Assembly: GCF_030160715.1 (NCBI RefSeq) | Contig: NZ_BSOW01000002.1 | Location: 186,001 to 250,000 of the forward strand | DNA from: Bradyrhizobium iriomotense | GTDB lineage: Bacteria; Pseudomonadota; Alphaproteobacteria; Rhizobiales; Xanthobacteraceae | Length of the DNA stretch: 64,000 nucleotides | Direction: 5' to 3' | Shown here: in pieces, positions 47,338-56,793 of the stretch | Layout: each line of letters starts with the position of its first letter | Numbering within the stretch: the stretch's first letter is position 1 | Made by a program: the position numbers and the translations under genes | The notes under the pieces: model-generated | Seen by the model: only the letters and a program-made list of their open reading frames with translations | What the model was told of the DNA's origin: nothing | The model's database searches: none

Positions 47338-47865
47338 CTAAACCTCCACTCCCTCATGCCTGAGCAGCCAGCGCTTGCGCTCCAATCCGCCGCCGTATTT
47401 CACCAGCGAGCCGTTTGCGCCGATCAGGCGGTGACAGGGCAGCACCACGCTAATCGGATTGGAGCCGTTGGCATGGCCGACGGCGCGCACCGCCTTGGGC
47501 ATGTCGAGCTTTGCCGCCAATGCGCCGTAGCTCTGCGTCGTGCCTATGGGAATCGTTGCGAGGGCCGTCCAGACCTTGCGTTGGAATGGCGTGCCGGCGA
47601 CACGCCACTTGATGGTCGTGAGCCGGCCAAGATCGCCCTCGAAATAGCCAGATAGCGCCGACCGCATCTCGGCCGGCGCGCGCTGCGCGCGCAAATCGAC
47701 CGCGCCATATTGCAGATGCAACAGCTCGCGCATGCGGCGCTCGTAGTCCTCCCAATCGAGCGCGCGCAGCGCACCATCGGTGTCGGTGACAAGCAAGGCG
47801 GTCCCGATCGGCGTCGTCAGGCGATCGAGGCCGAATGCTTCCGGGTTCTGCGTCGGCTTCACCAT
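47338..47865 (-). CDS. ogt: Methylated-DNA-[protein]-cysteine S-methyltransferase
   Basis: The enzyme repairs O6-alkylguanine by irreversible transfer to its own cysteine. The 175-residue product has the active site VVLPCHRLIG and the helix-turn-helix-like RAVGHANGSNPI just before it, plus the N-terminal domain. It is a stand-alone Ogt-type protein and has no Ada N-terminal domain. The ATG at 47865 (MVKPTQNPEAFG) is chosen because the longer frame to 47967 adds a non-conserved stretch. It is convergent with glnD. Confidence 0.9.
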   Translation of the reverse strand: MVKPTQNPEAFGLDRLTTPIGTALLVTDTDGALRALDWEDYERRMRELLHLQYGAVDLRAQRAPAEMRSALSGYFEGDLGRLTTIKWRVAGTPFQRKVWTALATIPIGTTQSYGALAAKLDMPKAVRAVGHANGSNPISVVLPCHRLIGANGSLVKYGGGLERKRWLLRHEGVEV

Positions 47866-48050
47866 GGTTATCTCTGCCAAAAGCGGACCAGTGCACATTG
47901 TCGCGGCACCCCCGCAAACGCCACCCGAAAGCTGACCCGCCTTGCGCCCCGGCAGGGCTTCCTTCACAATTACCGACAGCGATGGCGGCCGCTCAAAACG
48001 AGCGGAAACAGACCATCGGCAGATAATTCCGTCAGGAGGAAGATTACCAC

Positions 48051-49277
48051 ATGAGCTATCGGTTATCCCATCTGGCCGCTACAGCGGCTTTCGCCCTCGC
48101 GCTCGCGGCTTCCCCCGCGCTCGCCCAGAAGAAATACGACACCGGCGCCACCGACACCGAGATCAAGATCGGCCAGACCGTGCCGTTCTCGGGCCCCTAT
48201 TCCGTCTATGCCAATATCGGCAAGACCCAGGCCGCCTACTTCAAGATGATCAACGATCAGGGCGGCATCAACGGCCGCAAGATCAACCTGATCCAGTATG
48301 ACGACGCCTACTCGCCGCCGAAGACGGTCGAGCAGGTGCGCAAGCTCGTCGAAGGCGACGAGGTGCTGTTCACGTTCCAGCTCATCGGCACCGCGGCAAA
48401 TGCCGCCGTCCAGAAATATCTCAACGGCAAGAAAGTGCCGCAACTGCTCGCCTCTACCGGCGCCGCGCGCTTCAATGATCCGAAGAACTATCCCTGGACC
48501 ATCGCCTATAATCCCAACTACGTGTCCGAGGGACGCATCTACGCAAAATACATTCTCGACAATTACCCCAACGCGAAGGTCGGAGTGCTCTTCCAAAACG
48601 ACGACATGGGCCGGGACTATCTCGCCGGCCTGAAGAGCGGCCTCGGCGACAAGGCCGCCAGCATGATCGTCGGCGAGGTGTCCTACGAGGTCACCGATCC
48701 CACGGTCGATTCGCAGGTGGTCAAGCTGAAGTCGATGGGCGTTGAGGTCTTCTTTGATGCCTCGACACCGAAATTTGCGGCACAGGCGATCAAGAAGCTC
48801 GCCGACCTCGGCTGGACGCCGGTGCACATTCTCGACATCAATGCGAGCCCGATCTCGGCGACGCTGAAGCCTGCGGGCCTCGACATCTCCAAGGGCATCA
48901 TCTCGACCCAATATGGCAAGGAGCCCGGCGATCCGCAGTGGAAGGACGATCCCGGCGTGAAGGCCTTCTTTGCCTTCATGGACAAGTATTTCCCGGAAGG
49001 CGACAAGCTCAACACCGTCAACACCTATGCCTATTCGGTGGCCGAGTTGCTGACGCAAGTGCTAAAGCAGTGCGGCGACGACCTGACGCGTGAGAACATC
49101 ATGAAGCAGGTCGCCAACATCAAGGACTTCACCCCGAGCTTCGCGCTGCCCGGCATCAAGATCAACACCGGACCGAACGACTTCCGCGTCAACAAGCAGA
49201 TGCAGATGATGAAGTTCAACGGCGAACGCTGGGAGCTGTTCGGACCGATCATGGAAGACACCGGACCGTCGGGTTAG
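48051..49277 (+). CDS. Branched-chain amino-acid-type ABC substrate-binding protein
   Basis: This is a 408-residue periplasmic binding protein of the LIV family, with a signal peptide (LAATAAFALALAASPALA) and the mature fold including EIKIGQTVPFSGPYSVYANI and IKIGQTVPFSG-type openings, GGINGRKINLI, and LFQNDDMGRDYLAGLK. A strong AGGAGG site precedes the ATG. It is orphan: no LivHMGF genes lie beside it, and a terminator follows. The ligand could be an amino acid, amide or aromatic acid. Confidence 0.92.
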   Translation: MSYRLSHLAATAAFALALAASPALAQKKYDTGATDTEIKIGQTVPFSGPYSVYANIGKTQAAYFKMINDQGGINGRKINLIQYDDAYSPPKTVEQVRKLVEGDEVLFTFQLIGTAANAAVQKYLNGKKVPQLLASTGAARFNDPKNYPWTIAYNPNYVSEGRIYAKYILDNYPNAKVGVLFQNDDMGRDYLAGLKSGLGDKAASMIVGEVSYEVTDPTVDSQVVKLKSMGVEVFFDASTPKFAAQAIKKLADLGWTPVHILDINASPISATLKPAGLDISKGIISTQYGKEPGDPQWKDDPGVKAFFAFMDKYFPEGDKLNTVNTYAYSVAELLTQVLKQCGDDLTRENIMKQVANIKDFTPSFALPGIKINTGPNDFRVNKQMQMMKFNGERWELFGPIMEDTGPSG

Positions 49278-49301
49278 GCTTCACAACCATTCAAGACGAC
49301 A

Positions 49302-49325
49302 ATCGGCGGCCGCAGGGCCGCCGAT
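49302..49325 (+). terminator. Rho-independent terminator after the LIV-type binding protein
   Basis: ATCGGCGGCC at 49302-49311 and GGCCGCCGAT at 49316-49325 form a perfect ten-base stem with a four-base loop. The plus strand continues CTGCTTTT, a short T run. It lies 24 bases after the stop codon of the binding-protein gene, which closes that gene as a single transcript. Confidence 0.8.
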
Positions 49326-49338
49326 CTGCTTTTGGGAG

Positions 49339-49764
49339 CTACTCCGGCACCTCGCCAAAATTCTTCCCCACCGGCAGGACCGCGTGGCGGATCAGGCGGG
49401 AGTCTTCAACCGCCGCCTGGCGGTGCTTCACCGCTTCGCGATAGACGGGATCGCGAATCATCTCGACGAAGGCGGCGACGCTTGGATATTCGGCGATGAA
49501 GCAGTGGTCCCAGCGCTCCTCCTGCGGGCCGATCAGCATTATCTCGAACTTGCCCTGCCAGACGATGCGGCCGCCGAGGCGCGTGAACACCGGGCCGCTT
49601 TCGCGGCCATAGGCTGCGTAGGCTTGGGCGCCGGTCGCTTTCCGGCCGTCAGGATAGGCCGCCTCGTTGCGCAGGCGGACCAGGTTGAGCATGTGGATCG
49701 GGCCCGGACGGTCGTTCTCCCGGAATTGCGCGAAAACCTCCTTGGTCGGATCGATATGGCCCAT
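49339..49764 (-). CDS. DUF1330 domain protein
   Basis: From ATG 49764 this encodes 141 residues with the DUF1330 (dimeric alpha+beta barrel) pattern: PIHMLNLVRLR, YAAYGRESGPVFTRLGGRIV and WDHCFIAEYPSVAAFVEMIR. The family is related to ABM and EthD-like proteins; function is not established. Upstream frame to 49842 is not needed. It is divergent from the class A penicillin-binding protein gene. Confidence 0.83.
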   Translation of the reverse strand: MGHIDPTKEVFAQFRENDRPGPIHMLNLVRLRNEAAYPDGRKATGAQAYAAYGRESGPVFTRLGGRIVWQGKFEIMLIGPQEERWDHCFIAEYPSVAAFVEMIRDPVYREAVKHRQAAVEDSRLIRHAVLPVGKNFGEVPE

Positions 49765-49930
49765 GGGCGTTCCCTTTCGTTGATGTCCTAATCCTAGCTT
49801 TGCCGCTTCGCTGACGGAACCACCGGCACGCGTCCGCCGCACCTCCTAATCCCGCGTTAAGCTTTGCGTAACCGGGCCTTAAACAGCCACAGCTAGCGTG
49901 CGACGGGGCGGGCTGACGGGCGTTTTGTAG

Positions 49931-52126
49931 ATGGCGTGGGGAAAGAAAAAGGGCGGGCGCAAGGAGCCGCTGTTTGGCTTGCCCGCAGCGCTGGCCGATT
50001 TGCGCCTGACGGCTGCCGATCGCATCCCCAATGCCTCCGATGACAAGCCGAAGAAAGCCAAGCCCAAGCGCAAAAGCGACGACGCCGACGAGGAGCCGCC
50101 GCGCGAAAGGAAAGCGCCCGTGAGCCGCAGCGGCACAAAGCGAAGGTCGAAATCGAAGATCGGCTTTGGCATCGGCCGCCTGGTCTATTGGGGCGCGGTG
50201 CTTGGCCTGTGGGGCGTGATCGCCGTGATCGGCGTCGTGATCTATGTCGGCGCCCACCTGCCGCCGATTCAATCGCTGGAAATTCCCAAGCGCCCGCCGA
50301 CGATCCAGATCGTCGGCGTGGATGGCAGCGTGCTGGCGCAGCGCGGCGAGATGGCCGGCGCCAACGTGGCGCTGAGGGATCTGCCGCCGTATCTGCCGAA
50401 GGCCTTCATCGCCATCGAGGACCGCCGCTTCTATTCGCATTTCGGCATCGACCCGGTCGGCATCTTGCGCGCCGCCGTCACCAATGTTCTTCATCGCGGC
50501 GTCTCGCAGGGCGGCTCGACGCTGACGCAGCAGCTCGCCAAGAACCTGTTCCTGACGCAGGAGCGGACCATGCAGCGCAAGCTGCAGGAGGCCGAGCTTG
50601 CGATCTGGCTGGAGCGCAAGCACTCCAAGAACGAGATTCTGGAGCTCTACCTCAACCGCGTCTATTTCGGCTCCGGCGCCTACGGCGTCGAGGCCGCCGC
50701 GCAGAAATATTTCGGCAAGTCGGCCAGGAACGTGACGGTCGCGGAGGCCGCGATGCTCGCGGGTCTCGTCAAATCGCCCTCGCGCCTTGCGCCCAACCGC
50801 AATCCGGAAGGCGCCGAGCAGCGCGCGCAGGTCGTGCTCGCCGCGATGGCGGATGCCAAATTCATCACCGAGGCGCAGGCGCAGGCCTCGATCGGCCATC
50901 CCTCCTACAACGTGAAGCCGGCCGGCGCCGGCACCGTGAACTATGTCGCCGACTGGATCGGCGAAGTCCTGGACGATCTCGTCGGACAGATCGACCAGAG
51001 CATCACGGTCGAGACCACGATCGATCCAAAGCTCCAGAGCGTGGCGGAAGCCGCCATCATCGACGAGCTCGCCGCGAAAAGCGTGAAGTTCAACGTCAGC
51101 CAGGGCGCGCTGGTCGCCATGACGCCCGACGGCGCGGTGCGCGCTCTGGTCGGCGGGCGGAACTATTCCGACAGCCAGTACAACCGCGCGGTGACCGCAA
51201 GGCGTCAGCCGGGCTCCTCGTTCAAGCCGTTCGTCTACCTGACCGCGCTCGAGCAGGGGCTGACGCCCGACACCATCCGTCAGGACGCGCCGATCGAGGT
51301 CAAGGGCTGGAAGCCCGAGAACTACACCCATGAATATTTCGGGGCGGTGACGCTGACGCAGGCGCTCGCGATGTCGCTCAACACGGTCGCCATTCGCCTC
51401 GGCCTCGAGGTCGGGCCCAAGAACGTGGTGCGCACCGCGCACCGGCTCGGCATTTCCTCGAAGCTCGAGCCCAACGCCTCGATCGCGCTCGGCACCTCCG
51501 AAGTCTCGGTCGTCGAGCTGGTCGGCGCCTATGCACCGTTCGCCAATGGCGGCATCGCCGTGTCGCCGCATGTGGTGACGCGGATCAAGACGCTCGAGGG
51601 CAAGCTGCTCTACATGCGCCAGCCCGACGAGCGCAATCAGGTGATCGAGCCGCGCTATGTCGCGATGATGAACACGATGATGCGGGAGACGCTGATCTCC
51701 GGCACCGCCAAGAAGGCGGAGATCCCCGGCTGGATGGCGGCCGGCAAGACCGGCACCAGCCAGGATTACCGCGACGCCTGGTTCATCGGCTACACCGCCA
51801 ACCTCGTCACCGCCGTCTGGCTCGGCAATGACGACAACTCGCCGACCAAGAAGGCGACCGGCGGCGGCCTGCCGGTGGAAGTCTGGTCGCGCTTCATGCG
51901 CACCGCGCACGACGGCGTTCCGGTCGCAAGCCTGCCGAATTCGCAAGTCGGCTGGAGCCTGTCGAACCTCGCGCAGGCGGCCTCGCAGGTCTCAGCACCG
52001 ACACCGCCCGCTCCCGTCAACAGCAGCGGCACTCGCCCGCCCCCGACGCGCGCCAATGTGCGACCGGAGCCGGCCGCGGGGCTCGACGGCTGGCTGATGG
52101 ACCGGCTGTTTGGCGGGAACAGGTAG
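49931..52126 (+). CDS. Class A penicillin-binding protein, PBP1A-type
   Basis: This bifunctional enzyme polymerises glycan and cross-links peptides outside the inner membrane. The 731-residue protein has a lysine-rich cytosolic N-terminus, a transmembrane helix around residues 80-105, a GT51 domain with Glu163 in IAIEDRRFYSHFGID and GGSTLTQQLAKNLFL, and a transpeptidase domain with SSFK at 429-432, SLN in AMSLNTVAIRL, and KTGTS at 606-610. The C-terminal tail is proline-rich. It overlaps functionally with mtgA at 13302-14075. Confidence 0.94.
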   Translation: MAWGKKKGGRKEPLFGLPAALADLRLTAADRIPNASDDKPKKAKPKRKSDDADEEPPRERKAPVSRSGTKRRSKSKIGFGIGRLVYWGAVLGLWGVIAVIGVVIYVGAHLPPIQSLEIPKRPPTIQIVGVDGSVLAQRGEMAGANVALRDLPPYLPKAFIAIEDRRFYSHFGIDPVGILRAAVTNVLHRGVSQGGSTLTQQLAKNLFLTQERTMQRKLQEAELAIWLERKHSKNEILELYLNRVYFGSGAYGVEAAAQKYFGKSARNVTVAEAAMLAGLVKSPSRLAPNRNPEGAEQRAQVVLAAMADAKFITEAQAQASIGHPSYNVKPAGAGTVNYVADWIGEVLDDLVGQIDQSITVETTIDPKLQSVAEAAIIDELAAKSVKFNVSQGALVAMTPDGAVRALVGGRNYSDSQYNRAVTARRQPGSSFKPFVYLTALEQGLTPDTIRQDAPIEVKGWKPENYTHEYFGAVTLTQALAMSLNTVAIRLGLEVGPKNVVRTAHRLGISSKLEPNASIALGTSEVSVVELVGAYAPFANGGIAVSPHVVTRIKTLEGKLLYMRQPDERNQVIEPRYVAMMNTMMRETLISGTAKKAEIPGWMAAGKTGTSQDYRDAWFIGYTANLVTAVWLGNDDNSPTKKATGGGLPVEVWSRFMRTAHDGVPVASLPNSQVGWSLSNLAQAASQVSAPTPPAPVNSSGTRPPPTRANVRPEPAAGLDGWLMDRLFGGNR

Positions 52127-52454
52127 CGACGGGGTCGGCTCATGTGGCCGCCCAAAACAAAAATGTCGAAAACAACCCCATGCAAAGGAGTCGGGGGCCG
52201 CCGGCGTGATGCAGGGTGGATTGTGCGAAACTATTGATAGGGCGGAGCAAATCAAGGGAATGGCGCAATCGTCGCGGCGTGCGGGGTGAATCGAGCAAAA
52301 CGCGCAGACCTCGCCTCATTCTCAACCGTCATTGCCCGCAAAAGCGGGCAATCCAGTAGTCCAGAGACATCGAGATTCACAACGACTGCCGCGGCGTACT
52401 GGATCGCCCGCTTTCGCGGGCGATGACGGCGTCAAATGTAGCCGGCGGAGGCGA
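52127..52454. other. Intergenic region after the penicillin-binding protein gene
   Basis: This 328-base gap lies between convergent genes. Its first 200 bases show no gene, operator or repeat that I recognise. The last part holds the palindromic repeat at 52326-52427. No T-run terminator is visible. Confidence 0.5.
52326..52427. repeat. Intergenic palindromic repeat, GTCAT...GATGAC family, copy 3
   Basis: This copy runs from CCGTCATTGCCCGCAAAAGC to CTTTCGCGGGCGATGAC, with the conserved middle block CCAGAGACATCGAGATTCAC and GCCGCGGCGTACTGGATCGC. It shares that middle with the copy at 8734-8838. The two hairpin halves are complementary in the ends (GTCAT / ATGAC). Confidence 0.75.
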
Positions 52455-53210
52455 CTAATCCTCGATCCCGTAGCGATGCAGGTCGTTGCCGTGCGTATCG
52501 AGCCACCTTTTCGCACGCTCGACCGACGGGCAGATCTTCGCGCAGACGCGCCAGAATCGCGGCGAGTGGTTCATCTCGACGAGATGGGCGACCTCGTGGG
52601 CTGCGAGATAGTCCAGCACGTAGGGCGGCGCGAGGATCAGGCGCCAGGAGAACGACAGCGAGCCGGCGGAGGTGCAGGAGCCCCAGCGGCTCGATTGATC
52701 GCGGATCGACAGTCGCTTGACGCGAACGCCGAGCTCGGCGGCATAGGCTTCCGCCGACCGCTGCAAATCGGCCCGCGCCTCGCGCTTGAGGAAGTCATGG
52801 ACACGGCGATCGACATGATCGACGCCGCCGGCAACGCAGATGATGCGGTCGCCGCTATCGCGTGTCTCGGTCCAGACCGTGCCGCGCACGCCGGCGCGAT
52901 GCACGATGCGATGGGGAACGCCGCGAAGCGGTATCACAGTGCCCGCCTGGAACGGCGCGGCCTTCGGCAAGCGGCCAAGACGCGCGGCAATCCATGCACC
53001 GTGACGCTGCGCGAAGTCTTTTGCCTCCGCGAGCGTGCCGCGCGGCGGCATGGTGAGGATCGCTTCGCGATCGCTCGGATGAATCCTGAGCGTATAGCGT
53101 CGCGCGCGACGGTGCCGGCGCAGCCGTATCGCGAAGAATTGCGACCCGTGGTGGATCACAAAGGTCTTGGGTTCGTGAGGCCGCCGATAAAGGAGCGCGC
53201 GAGTGGCCAT
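52455..53210 (-). CDS. SprT/YgjP-like M48-type metallopeptidase
   Basis: This 251-residue protein (ATG 53210) is of the DUF45/YgjP family. Its zinc site is HEVAHLVEMNHSPRFW, with the HExxH histidines and a third histidine downstream, and it carries the family segment RWGSCTSAGSLSFSWRLILAP. The N-terminal half includes RRHRRARRYTLRIHPSDREA, typical of the family. Substrate is unknown. The frame continues to 53294, but the extra residues lack family similarity. It is convergent with the penicillin-binding protein gene. Confidence 0.88.
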   Translation of the reverse strand: MATRALLYRRPHEPKTFVIHHGSQFFAIRLRRHRRARRYTLRIHPSDREAILTMPPRGTLAEAKDFAQRHGAWIAARLGRLPKAAPFQAGTVIPLRGVPHRIVHRAGVRGTVWTETRDSGDRIICVAGGVDHVDRRVHDFLKREARADLQRSAEAYAAELGVRVKRLSIRDQSSRWGSCTSAGSLSFSWRLILAPPYVLDYLAAHEVAHLVEMNHSPRFWRVCAKICPSVERAKRWLDTHGNDLHRYGIED

Positions 53211-53500
53211 GTCTGTCAGTCCGGGGAGCAGGAGTTCGCCCGGATTCTGCCATAACCGCCGCCAGGGAAAGCGCTCGGCGCAAAAACAAATCATTTGCCC
53301 AATATACAGGGGTTGGCAGCCCGGGAGCCCCTACAGACTGGGGTTGGAACCCGAATTTTTCGCCCCCGCTGGGCGCATGCTGGGGCCCCAAAATCTGAGG
53401 CCCCACTCACTCCTAGAAAGCTACCTAATTACCGCGAATCTGGCGGGAACCCGGGCCCGCCGGGAGGCCCTTGCGGGCGCGGGAAACCCGAAAAAGCGGC

Positions 53501-54829
53501 CTATTCGGCCGCCAACGCCAGTGAAGCCTTCGGATTCGCCGCCGAAATCATGAAATCGTGGATGCGCGGCACGATTTCCGACTTGAAGCGCGAGCCGTTG
53601 AACACACCGTAATGTCCGACGCCCTTCTGCACGTAATGCACGCGGCGATGCTCGGGGATCGAGCTGCACAAACCATGCGTCGCTTCGGTCTGACCGAGAC
53701 CGGAGATGTCGTCGTTCTCGCCTTCCACCGTCATCAGCGCGACGCGCGTGATCTTGGTGGGATCGACCCGTGCGCCGCGATGGGTCATCTCGCCCTTCGG
53801 CAGCGCGTGCTTGACGAACACGGTGTCGACCGTTTGCAGGTAATACTCCGCGGTCAGGTCCATCACCGCGAGATATTCATCGTAGAAGTCGCGATGCTTG
53901 TCGGCGAGATCGCCGTCGCCCTTCACCAGATGGGCAAACAGCTGCTTGTGCGCATCCATGTGCCGGTCGAGATTCATGCTGATGAAGCCGTTGAGCTGCA
54001 AAAAGCCCGGATAGACGTCGCGCATCATGCCGGGATGCGGGAACGGCACCTTGGTAATGACGTGGTTGCGGAACCAGTCGATGCCGCGCTGTTCGGCGAG
54101 CTTGTTCACCGCGGTCGGATTGCGGCGGGTATCGATCGGCCCGCCCATCAACGTCATCGAGGTCGGCACGAACGGGTCGCGCCGCGCTTCCATGATCGAG
54201 ACGGCCGCGACGACGGGCACGGAAGGCTGGCACACCGCCATCACATGGGTGTTGCCGCCGAGCACATGCAGCATCTCGATGACGTAGTCGATGTAATCGT
54301 CGAGATCGAAGCGGCCTTCGCTCAATGGGACCATGCGAGCATCGGCCCAATCGGTGATGTAGACCTCATGCGCGGGCAGCAGGGCCTCGACCGTGCCGCG
54401 CAGCAGCGTCGCATAATGGCCGGACATCGGCGCCACGATCAGCACGCGCGGCTGCGGGCTGCGCAGCGGACGGGTGAACTTGCGATCGAAATAGAGCAGC
54501 CGGCAAAACGGCTTTTCCCAGACCGGGCGAACCTCGACGGGAACGCGGATGCCGTTGACCTCGGTGTCGTCGATACCCCATTCCGGCTTGCCGTAGCGGC
54601 GCGTCGTGCGCTCGAACAATTCGCAGGCCGCGGCCAGCGACTTGCCCATGTCGGTGTGCGACCACGGATTCAGGGGATTCTGAAACAGGATCTTGGTGGC
54701 GTCGGTGACCGCGCGTGCCGGATTGAGAGAGGCGTGCGCCATCTCGTACATCCAGTACATCGGCGTCGTTAAGACCGGACTGCCTTCGGCCACCAGGGGC
54801 GGTGCGCCGCCAAACTCACCAATGGGCAT
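53501..54829 (-). CDS. phaZ: Intracellular polyhydroxyalkanoate depolymerase
   Basis: PhaZ degrades stored PHB granules in the cytosol. The 442-residue protein shows the family opening MYWMYEMAHASLNPARAV, the conserved HPLNPLA-like NPLNPWSH segment, and the nucleophile region with AVCQPSVPVVAAVS, typical of intracellular PHB depolymerases of the PhaZ (PF06850-type) family, where the nucleophile is a cysteine rather than serine. The start at 54829 has AGAGG upstream; an internal start at 54760 matches the usual N-terminus and is possible. The PHB synthesis genes are 50 kb away at the other end of the window. Confidence 0.9.
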   Translation of the reverse strand: MPIGEFGGAPPLVAEGSPVLTTPMYWMYEMAHASLNPARAVTDATKILFQNPLNPWSHTDMGKSLAAACELFERTTRRYGKPEWGIDDTEVNGIRVPVEVRPVWEKPFCRLLYFDRKFTRPLRSPQPRVLIVAPMSGHYATLLRGTVEALLPAHEVYITDWADARMVPLSEGRFDLDDYIDYVIEMLHVLGGNTHVMAVCQPSVPVVAAVSIMEARRDPFVPTSMTLMGGPIDTRRNPTAVNKLAEQRGIDWFRNHVITKVPFPHPGMMRDVYPGFLQLNGFISMNLDRHMDAHKQLFAHLVKGDGDLADKHRDFYDEYLAVMDLTAEYYLQTVDTVFVKHALPKGEMTHRGARVDPTKITRVALMTVEGENDDISGLGQTEATHGLCSSIPEHRRVHYVQKGVGHYGVFNGSRFKSEIVPRIHDFMISAANPKASLALAAE

Positions 54830-54951
54830 TATCGTACATCCTCTCGCATCGCAGCATACTGCCGAATGCGTAATATTGCGTCAATGCGTGGTTCCGTACA
54901 TGTACGGGCCCGCAGGCGCAAAAATGAGTCTAAATCCACGGGAAAGTGAAG

Positions 54952-55770
54952 TTATTCGCCGCTGGACAGCAGCGAGCCGTTCTTCTTGGCGCTGCGCAAA
55001 AGGGCAAGGAATGCCCAGAAAGATGCAGCCAGAAGACCCGCATTGATGACGAGCGCATCGAGCATCAGGTCGGCCCGGAAGCTGTGGTCGATCAGCAGCG
55101 CCCGCATCCCCTCGAACACGTAGGTCGGCGGCAGCGTCCAGGCCACGATCTGCAGCCAGCCGGGCAGCACGCTGACGGGATAGTAGATGCAGGCGAGCGG
55201 CATGATCGCGAACATCAAGGTCCAGACGATGCTTTCGGCCCCGAGCCCGTTCCGCAACACCAGGCCCGAGACGAAGATGCCAACCGCCCAGCTCGTGAAG
55301 ATCAGATTGCAGAAGAAGGCGATCAGCGGCAGGCCGAGGCTGTAGAAATTGAAGTGAAACAGAAACAGCGCGAGCAGCGTCATCGGGATGACGCCGATCG
55401 CGAGCCGGATCAGGCTCATGACCATGAGCGCGAGCAGGAACTCGATCGGCTTGAGCGGGCTCATCATGAGGTTGCCGATGTTGCGCGCCCACATCTCCTC
55501 CAGAAACGAGATGGAGAAACCGAGCTGGCCCCGGAACAGGATGTCCCAGAGGATGACGGCGCCGATCAGCGTGCCGCCGGCCCGCGCGAAGAAATTGGCG
55601 TTTTGCGCGATATAGAGCTGAATGAAGCCCCAGGTGATGACCTGGAGCGCCGGCCAGTAGAGCAGCTCCAGAAGCCGCGGCCAGGACGACATCAGCAGGT
55701 ACCAGTAGCGCAGGATCATCGCATTGATGCGATGCGCGGAGATGCCGCGGTGGAGAGAGAGCTCGGTCAT
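54952..55770 (-). CDS. ABC-2-type transporter permease
   Basis: This 272-residue permease has about six hydrophobic helices (for example FARAGGTLIGAVILWDILFR, FLLALMVMSLIRLAIGVIPM and IVWTLMFAIMPLACIYYPVS). The ABC-2 membrane fold is recognised, and the ATPase gene lies upstream on the same strand, with a palindromic repeat between. It is likely an exporter or assembly transporter; the substrate is not known. The ATG at 55770 is chosen because the longer frame is arginine-rich and non-conserved. Confidence 0.88.
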   Translation of the reverse strand: MTELSLHRGISAHRINAMILRYWYLLMSSWPRLLELLYWPALQVITWGFIQLYIAQNANFFARAGGTLIGAVILWDILFRGQLGFSISFLEEMWARNIGNLMMSPLKPIEFLLALMVMSLIRLAIGVIPMTLLALFLFHFNFYSLGLPLIAFFCNLIFTSWAVGIFVSGLVLRNGLGAESIVWTLMFAIMPLACIYYPVSVLPGWLQIVAWTLPPTYVFEGMRALLIDHSFRADLMLDALVINAGLLAASFWAFLALLRSAKKNGSLLSSGE

Positions 55771-55781
55771 AGCCGCACCGC

Positions 55782-55858
55782 GTAGCCCGGATGAGCGAAG
55801 CGACATCCGGGACTTTGCTTGGCGCGCTCCCGGGTATCGCTTCGCTCACCCGGGCTAC
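55782..55858. repeat. Repeat, GTAGCCCGG...GAGCGAAGC family, copy 2
   Basis: GTAGCCCGGATGAGCGAAGC followed by GACATCCGGG opens the block; CCCGGGTATCGCTTCGCTCA followed by CCCGGGCTAC closes it. The ends are inverted (GTAGCCCGG / CCGGGCTAC). It separates the ABC ATPase stop from the permease start, so it may reduce coupling within the operon. A related block is at 37940-38008. Confidence 0.75.
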
Positions 55859-55879
55859 AAACCCACCATAAGGGTTCGC

Positions 55880-56686
55880 TCATCGCACCACCTCCCGTGC
55901 CGCTCCGTTGCTGCGACCGCGCGCGACGTCCAGAAACACCTCCTCCAGCGTGGCGCGGTTGTAGCGGGCCATGATGGCGTCGGGCGTGTCGTCGTCCTCG
56001 ATGCGGCCGCGCTTCATGATGATGACGCGGTCGCAGAGCCGCTCGACCTCGAGCATGTTGTGCGAGGCGAGCAGGATGGTGGCATTGTGCGCCTTGCGGT
56101 AGGCCTCCAGATGCGCCCGCACCCAGTCGGCCGTGTCGGGGTCGAGCGAGGCCGTCGGCTCGTCCAAAAGCAGCAGCTCGGGCTGGTTGATCAGCGCCTT
56201 CGCAAGTGCAACGCGGGTCTTCTGCCCGGCCGAGAGCTTGCCGTTGGCCCGGTCGAGGAATTCGTTGAGGTCGAGATCGCCGGCCAACTGCGCGATGCGA
56301 GCGGTGAGATCCTTCACCGCATAGAGCTTGCCGAAAATCGTCAGATTCTGCCGCACCGTGAGCCGCATCGGCATGTCGACATAGGGGCTTTCGAAATTCA
56401 TCCGCCCGAGCACATCGGCACTCTCCTCGGGCATCCGATGCCCGAGCACCCGCACGCGGCCGGAGGTCGGCAGCACGAGGCCCATGATCATCGCGATCGT
56501 GGTGGTCTTGCCGGCGCCGTTGCCACCGAGCAGCCCGGTGATGCTGCCGCGCGCAATCGAAAAGGAGATGCCGTCCACCGCGCGGGTCTGCTTGTAGTCC
56601 TTGACGAGATGGTCAACCTCGATCGCCGCGGATGGGGTACGATCCGCGACAGTCAGCCGACTTGAAGCCTTGTCATTCTCGGTCAT
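55880..56686 (-). CDS. ABC transporter ATP-binding protein
   Basis: This 268-residue ATPase has Walker A GGNGAGKTT, the signature LSAGQKTRVALAKALI, Walker B LLLDEPTASLDPDT, and the H-loop ASHNMLEVERL. The GQKTRV signature variant and the single-domain size fit ABC-2 exporters (ABC-type multidrug ATPase, CcmA-like). The ATG at 56686 is used; the frame to 56752 adds a non-conserved stretch. The gene is divergent from regS with about 107 bases between the starts. Whether RegR controls it is unknown. Confidence 0.9.
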   Translation of the reverse strand: MTENDKASSRLTVADRTPSAAIEVDHLVKDYKQTRAVDGISFSIARGSITGLLGGNGAGKTTTIAMIMGLVLPTSGRVRVLGHRMPEESADVLGRMNFESPYVDMPMRLTVRQNLTIFGKLYAVKDLTARIAQLAGDLDLNEFLDRANGKLSAGQKTRVALAKALINQPELLLLDEPTASLDPDTADWVRAHLEAYRKAHNATILLASHNMLEVERLCDRVIIMKRGRIEDDDTPDAIMARYNRATLEEVFLDVARGRSNGAAREVVR

Positions 56687-56793
56687 GTTCGGCGTTCTTC
56701 TGCTATTGCGGCGGCAAGCGCAAGACTTGTAACCAGTCGGAATGTGCGCCACCCGTGTTTGTGACTTGAGAAGGCAGTGCCCAATTGGCCGAT

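Noticed and set aside
49649..51946. Minus-strand frame of 765 codons opposite the PBP1A gene
   Set aside because: Low-complexity Arg/Gly/His-rich content without a domain; the plus-strand gene is intact.
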